From: Streptomyces curacoi
Lineage (GTDB): Bacteria; Actinomycetota; Actinomycetes; Streptomycetales; Streptomycetaceae
Direction: 5' to 3'
NCBI RefSeq assembly: GCF_001513975.1
Contig: NZ_KQ947985.1
Location: 688,266 to 752,265, forward strand
Length of the DNA stretch: 64,000 nucleotides
Shown piece after piece: positions 60,624 through 64,000 of this stretch (positions are counted from its first letter, which is position 1; every line of letters begins with the position of its first letter). Both the position numbers and the translations under genes were made by a program. A model generated the notes under the pieces. That model was not told where the DNA came from. It was given only the letters and a program-made list of their open reading frames with translations, and ran no database searches.

Positions 60624-60807
60624 CTGTGCCCACAGTAACAAGGCTGCCTGCCTGGCGGGAGCCGCCTCATCGGCTGCGGGGACGGGTTGTGATCGGGATC
60701 ACGGAAACCGCTGTCCGCCGAGCCCCCGTCATATCACTTGCGTCTCCGCTCCGTCACTGAGCGCAGGGAGCCCCTGTCGCGCCCCCGGCCACCGCTCGCG
60801 CACCGGG

Positions 60808-63800
60808 CTACTGCCCGCACGGCGGCTCGTACGAAAGCCGGGGCAGATACTCGTGCCACTTCTCCCGCGTCAGGACGCCCCGCGTGGTCGAGCAGACGCG
60901 GCGGATGGCCTCCTCGACGTCCAGGTTCCACAGCCGGACCGTGTCGGTGCCGCTGGAGACGCCGAGCATGTGGCCGACGGGGCTGAACGACAGGAAGTTG
61001 CCCGTCGTGGCGTTGGGGCTCATCGCCTGGCCGATGGGCGAGGCGTCGGAGGGGCGGGTGACGTTCCACAGCCGGACGGTGTTGTCGTTGCCACCGCTGG
61101 CCAGATAGTGCCCGTCCGCGCCGAACGTCAGTGACACGACCGCCTCGGTGTGGCCGGTGAGGGGAGAGCCCAGCGGGGTCGCCCGGCCGGGGTCGGTGAC
61201 GTCCCACAGCCGTACGGTGTCGTCGTCGCTGCCGCTGGTCAGCGTATGGCCGTCCGGGCTGTACTCCAGCGCGTTGACGGGGCCGGTGTGACCGGTGAGC
61301 GCGCCGAGCCGGGTGGCGCGGCGCCGGTCGGTCACGTTCCACAGCCGGATCGTGCTGTCCGCGCTGCCGCTGGCGAGTGTGCGGCCGTCCGGGCTGAACG
61401 CCAGGGAGTTGATGTAACCGGCGTGCCCGGTGATCGGTGCGCCGAGCGGGACGACATGGGCGGGGTCGCCGACGTTCCAGAGCTGGATGGTGCGGTCGTC
61501 GTAGGCGGTGGCCAGGGTGCGCCCGTCCGGGCTGAACGCCAGCGCGTCGGGTCCCATGAACCGGGTGCGCAGGGTGAGGGGCGCCCCGAGGGCGACCGGC
61601 CGGGCCGGGTCGCGGACGTCCCACAGGTACACCGCGCGGCTGCCGGTCAGCACCGCGAGGGTACGGCCATCGGGCGAGAACAGCAGAGAGCGCTCGCCAC
61701 CGTCGCCGGGCATGAACGGTTCGTTCAGCAGCACGGGCCGGGCGGGCTCCGCCACGTTCCACAGCCGCACGCTCCCGTCGCGCGCGGCCGTGGCCAGCAC
61801 CCGCCCGTCCGGCCGGAACGCCCCGCTGCGGCCGATCATGTCCGACGTCGGGATCGACCACAGCCGGACCTTGCTGTCGCCGCTGCCGGTGGCGAGCGTA
61901 CGGCCGTCGGGGCTGAACCCCAGCGCGTACATCTCCCCGCTGGCGCCCGCGAGCGGCTCGCCGACCTGCGAGGGATACGCCGGATCGCTGACGTTCCACA
62001 GGCTCGCGGTGCTGTCCGCGCTGGCGGCGGCGAGCATGTTGCCGTCCGGGTTGAAGGCCACCGACCAGATGGGGCCGGTGTGCCCCGTGAGCGGTGCGCC
62101 GAGGGAGGTGGCGTGGCGCGGGTCGGAGACGTTCCACAGCCGGATGCTGTCGTCCGCGCTGCCGCTGGCGAGGGTGCGGCCGTCCGGGCTGAAGGCCACG
62201 GAGTGCACCAGGTCGGTGTGCCCGGTCAGCGTGGCCAGTGCCTTCGGCCGGCCCGGTGCGGTCACGTTCCACAGCCGGATGGTGTCGTCGTCGCCCCCGG
62301 CCGCCAGCGTGCGCCCGTCCGGGCTGAACGCCACCGACCGCACGGCGGCCTTGGCACCGGTCAGCGTGGCGAGCGCCTTCGGCCGCTCGGGATCGGCCAC
62401 GTCCCACAGCCGTACGGTCCGGTCCTCGCTGACGGAGGCGAGCGTACGGCCGTCCGGGCTGAAGGCGACCAGGTAGATCGTGCCCTCGTGCCCGGTCAGG
62501 GGCGCCCCGAGCGGACGCGGCCGGCTCGGGTGCCGTACGTCCCACAGCCGGACCGTGCCGTCGTCCGCGGCGCTGGCCAGGGTGCGGCCGTCCGGGCTGA
62601 AGACCGCGCTGCTCACCCAGCTCGTGTGACCGGACAGGGGCTTGCCCAAGGGCCTGGGCCGCTCGGGGTCGGCCACGTCCCACAGGCGTACGGTCCGGTC
62701 GTAGCTGGCGGTGGCCAGGAGCCGTCCGTTCGGGCTGAAGGTGGTGAGGTAGACGGCGCCGGTGTGGCCGAGCAGGGGGGTGGCCAGCGGGGCGTTCACG
62801 ATCGAGATCAGCCGGCTGTTGGTGTCCTCGTCGTCCGGGCGCAGCCGGTGCGCCACCAGGTCGAGCTGGGCGGACAGCGACGGGTCGCTGTACTGGAAGC
62901 GGTCGGCCTCGGCGAGCACCTGCGCGAACACGGCGTCGTCCCGCTGCTGCCAGGCCACCACCGCCGAACCCACGGCCAGCAACGCCAGCGCGACCAGCGC
63001 CGCCACCGCACCCCGGCTGATCCAGACCGTGCGCCGGCGCAGCCGCACCGAGGCGGCGAGGAACTGCACCGCGCTGCGGGTCAGCGCCGTGTCCCCGACG
63101 GACCGCGCCCAGCTGTGGGCCTGCTCCAGCCGGGAGCCCCGGTACAGCAGCGACGAGTCCCGGCCTGACCCCTCCCAGGCCCGGCCGTCCTCCTCCAGCC
63201 GCTGGCGCAGCAGATGGCCCTGCCGGTCGTCGTCGATCCAGTCCCGCAGCCGGGGCCAGGCATGCAGCAGCGCCTCGTGCGTGATCTCCACGGTCTCCGA
63301 GTCCAGCGTCACCAGCCGGGCCCGCACCAGCGCCTCCAGCGACTCCTCCGTCTTGCCGGGGTCCGTCGACTCCGCCGCCAGCTGCCGCCGCGTCCCGCGC
63401 CGCCGGGTCGCCTGCGTGTCCTCGCCCAGCCGGACCAGCCTGAGCAGCAGCAGTCGCGCGGCCGTACGCGCCGCCGGATCCAGGCCGGACCAGGCCCGCT
63501 CGGCGGTGGCCGCCACGGCGCCCTGAATCCCGCCGGCCGCCCGGTACCCCGCCACCGTCAGCCGCCCCGCCTTGCGCCGCTGCCAGGTGGCGAGCAGCGC
63601 GTGCGACAGCAGCGGCAGCGCCCCCGCGTCATGCGTCCCGCGGGGCCCGTCCGCGCTCACCTCCCGCACGATCAGCTCCGCCAGCCCCGGCTCCAGCTCC
63701 AGCCCCACGGCCTTGGCCGGCCCGGTCACCGCCTCCCGCAGCTCCGAGGTCGTCAACGGCCCGAGCACCATGTGCCGGTGCTGCAGCGCGTCGGCCAGCT

Positions 63801-64000
63801 CCGGGTGGGCCAGGCACTGCTCGTAGAAGTCGGCGCGGATACCGAGGACGACGACCGCGGGGGCCGGGGCGCCGGGCTCGGGGGGTGTGCAGGCGGCGTG
63901 GAGGAGCTGGACGAAGGTACGGCGGTCCGCTTCGTCGGGGCAGAGGGTGAAGGTCTCCTCGAACTGGTCGACGATCAGGACGGGAGGGGCGGTGGTGGTG
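60808..64000 (-). CDS. nSTAND-type ATPase with 14 WD40 repeats (5' end outside window)
   Basis: Partial: the window edge cuts the N-terminal part. The visible part begins just before Walker B, LIVDQFEE, followed by GIRADFYEQCLAHPEL, the sensor region VLGPLTTSELREAVTGPA, and a helical winged-helix-like region. One membrane helix, GAVAALVALALLAVGSAVVAW, comes next, then a helical stretch and fourteen GH...W[DN] repeats with FSPDGRTLASGS cores, enough for two seven-bladed propellers. The end is EYLPRLSYEPPCGQ. Such STAND proteins are membrane-anchored signal or defence ATPases. Confidence 0.9.
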   Translation of the reverse strand, partial: TTTAPPVLIVDQFEETFTLCPDEADRRTFVQLLHAACTPPEPGAPAPAVVVLGIRADFYEQCLAHPELADALQHRHMVLGPLTTSELREAVTGPAKAVGLELEPGLAELIVREVSADGPRGTHDAGALPLLSHALLATWQRRKAGRLTVAGYRAAGGIQGAVAATAERAWSGLDPAARTAARLLLLRLVRLGEDTQATRRRGTRRQLAAESTDPGKTEESLEALVRARLVTLDSETVEITHEALLHAWPRLRDWIDDDRQGHLLRQRLEEDGRAWEGSGRDSSLLYRGSRLEQAHSWARSVGDTALTRSAVQFLAASVRLRRRTVWISRGAVAALVALALLAVGSAVVAWQQRDDAVFAQVLAEADRFQYSDPSLSAQLDLVAHRLRPDDEDTNSRLISIVNAPLATPLLGHTGAVYLTTFSPNGRLLATASYDRTVRLWDVADPERPRPLGKPLSGHTSWVSSAVFSPDGRTLASAADDGTVRLWDVRHPSRPRPLGAPLTGHEGTIYLVAFSPDGRTLASVSEDRTVRLWDVADPERPKALATLTGAKAAVRSVAFSPDGRTLAAGGDDDTIRLWNVTAPGRPKALATLTGHTDLVHSVAFSPDGRTLASGSADDSIRLWNVSDPRHATSLGAPLTGHTGPIWSVAFNPDGNMLAAASADSTASLWNVSDPAYPSQVGEPLAGASGEMYALGFSPDGRTLATGSGDSKVRLWSIPTSDMIGRSGAFRPDGRVLATAARDGSVRLWNVAEPARPVLLNEPFMPGDGGERSLLFSPDGRTLAVLTGSRAVYLWDVRDPARPVALGAPLTLRTRFMGPDALAFSPDGRTLATAYDDRTIQLWNVGDPAHVVPLGAPITGHAGYINSLAFSPDGRTLASGSADSTIRLWNVTDRRRATRLGALTGHTGPVNALEYSPDGHTLTSGSDDDTVRLWDVTDPGRATPLGSPLTGHTEAVVSLTFGADGHYLASGGNDNTVRLWNVTRPSDASPIGQAMSPNATTGNFLSFSPVGHMLGVSSGTDTVRLWNLDVEEAIRRVCSTTRGVLTREKWHEYLPRLSYEPPCGQ

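Overview
The window reads as a stretch of Streptomyces (or very close relative) core chromosome. Reasons: G+C is very high with strong third-position G/C, GTG and TTG starts are frequent, and there is an SsgA-like sporulation protein, a DUF397/Scr1-type pair, NarL-type and OmpR-type two-component systems, an ECF sigma factor and many 4-8 bp ATGA/GTGA gene overlaps. From memory, the order pyrE-fbaA ... kynA-kynU ... purA ... ybaB-recR ... ask-asd follows the S. coelicolor chromosome around SCO36xx; this was not checked against a database.

Layout. 1-860: a 109/110-bp tandem array. 938-6416: aldose epimerase, pyrE, fbaA, a drug-efflux MFS protein, a 0.9-kb G-rich repeat desert and a DUF3151 gene. 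6569-10489: a kynurenine-pathway locus (kynA, kynU, a TetR gene, and an HGGxW hydrolase that is the likely formamidase). 10767-17158: a cell-envelope operon (secreted hydrolase, acyltransferase, histidine kinase, response regulator) followed by a paralogous kinase-regulator pair; a shared 20-bp motif lies upstream of both transcription units. 17232-22217: a P450, an Uma2-fold protein, and an ABC exporter divergent from a GbsR/MarR regulator. 22299-24729: a degenerate diacylglycerol-kinase-like gene and purA, whose start codon is preceded by a long perfect inverted repeat. 24752-27226: a small variable islet with a CDP-alcohol transferase, a secreted ricin-B lectin, DUF397 with a truncated Scr1 remnant, and a toxin-antitoxin pair.

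27358-36787: mixed genes, including GntR, a class-III aminotransferase, a DJ-1/MarR operon, a Ser/Thr kinase beside a PstS-like membrane protein, and a SLATT protein. 37120-41305: ybaB-recR-DUF5063, an SsgA-like gene, TauE and SgcJ-like genes. 41271-45360 (minus): an OmpR-type two-component system, then the most interesting locus, a cyclodipeptide synthase translationally coupled to a cytochrome P450, which should make a tRNA-derived modified diketopiperazine. 45921-48262: the ask (with an internal beta-subunit start)-asd operon, closed by two consecutive terminators. 48663-60476: ECF sigma with a membrane partner, SURF1, an S9 peptidase, an RCK-type channel-like protein, a two-gene metal-type permease, an amidohydrolase with ferredoxin, a glycosyltransferase and a GntR-like protein without its DNA-binding domain. 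60808-64000: an nSTAND ATPase with 14 WD40 repeats, cut by the window edge.

A recurring theme is simple and tandem repeats: the 109-bp array, the G-rich desert, hexa- and nonanucleotide tracts inside kynU and the formamidase-like gene, and short repeats that overlap or abut several stop codons. No tRNA, rRNA, CRISPR array or complete insertion sequence was seen.
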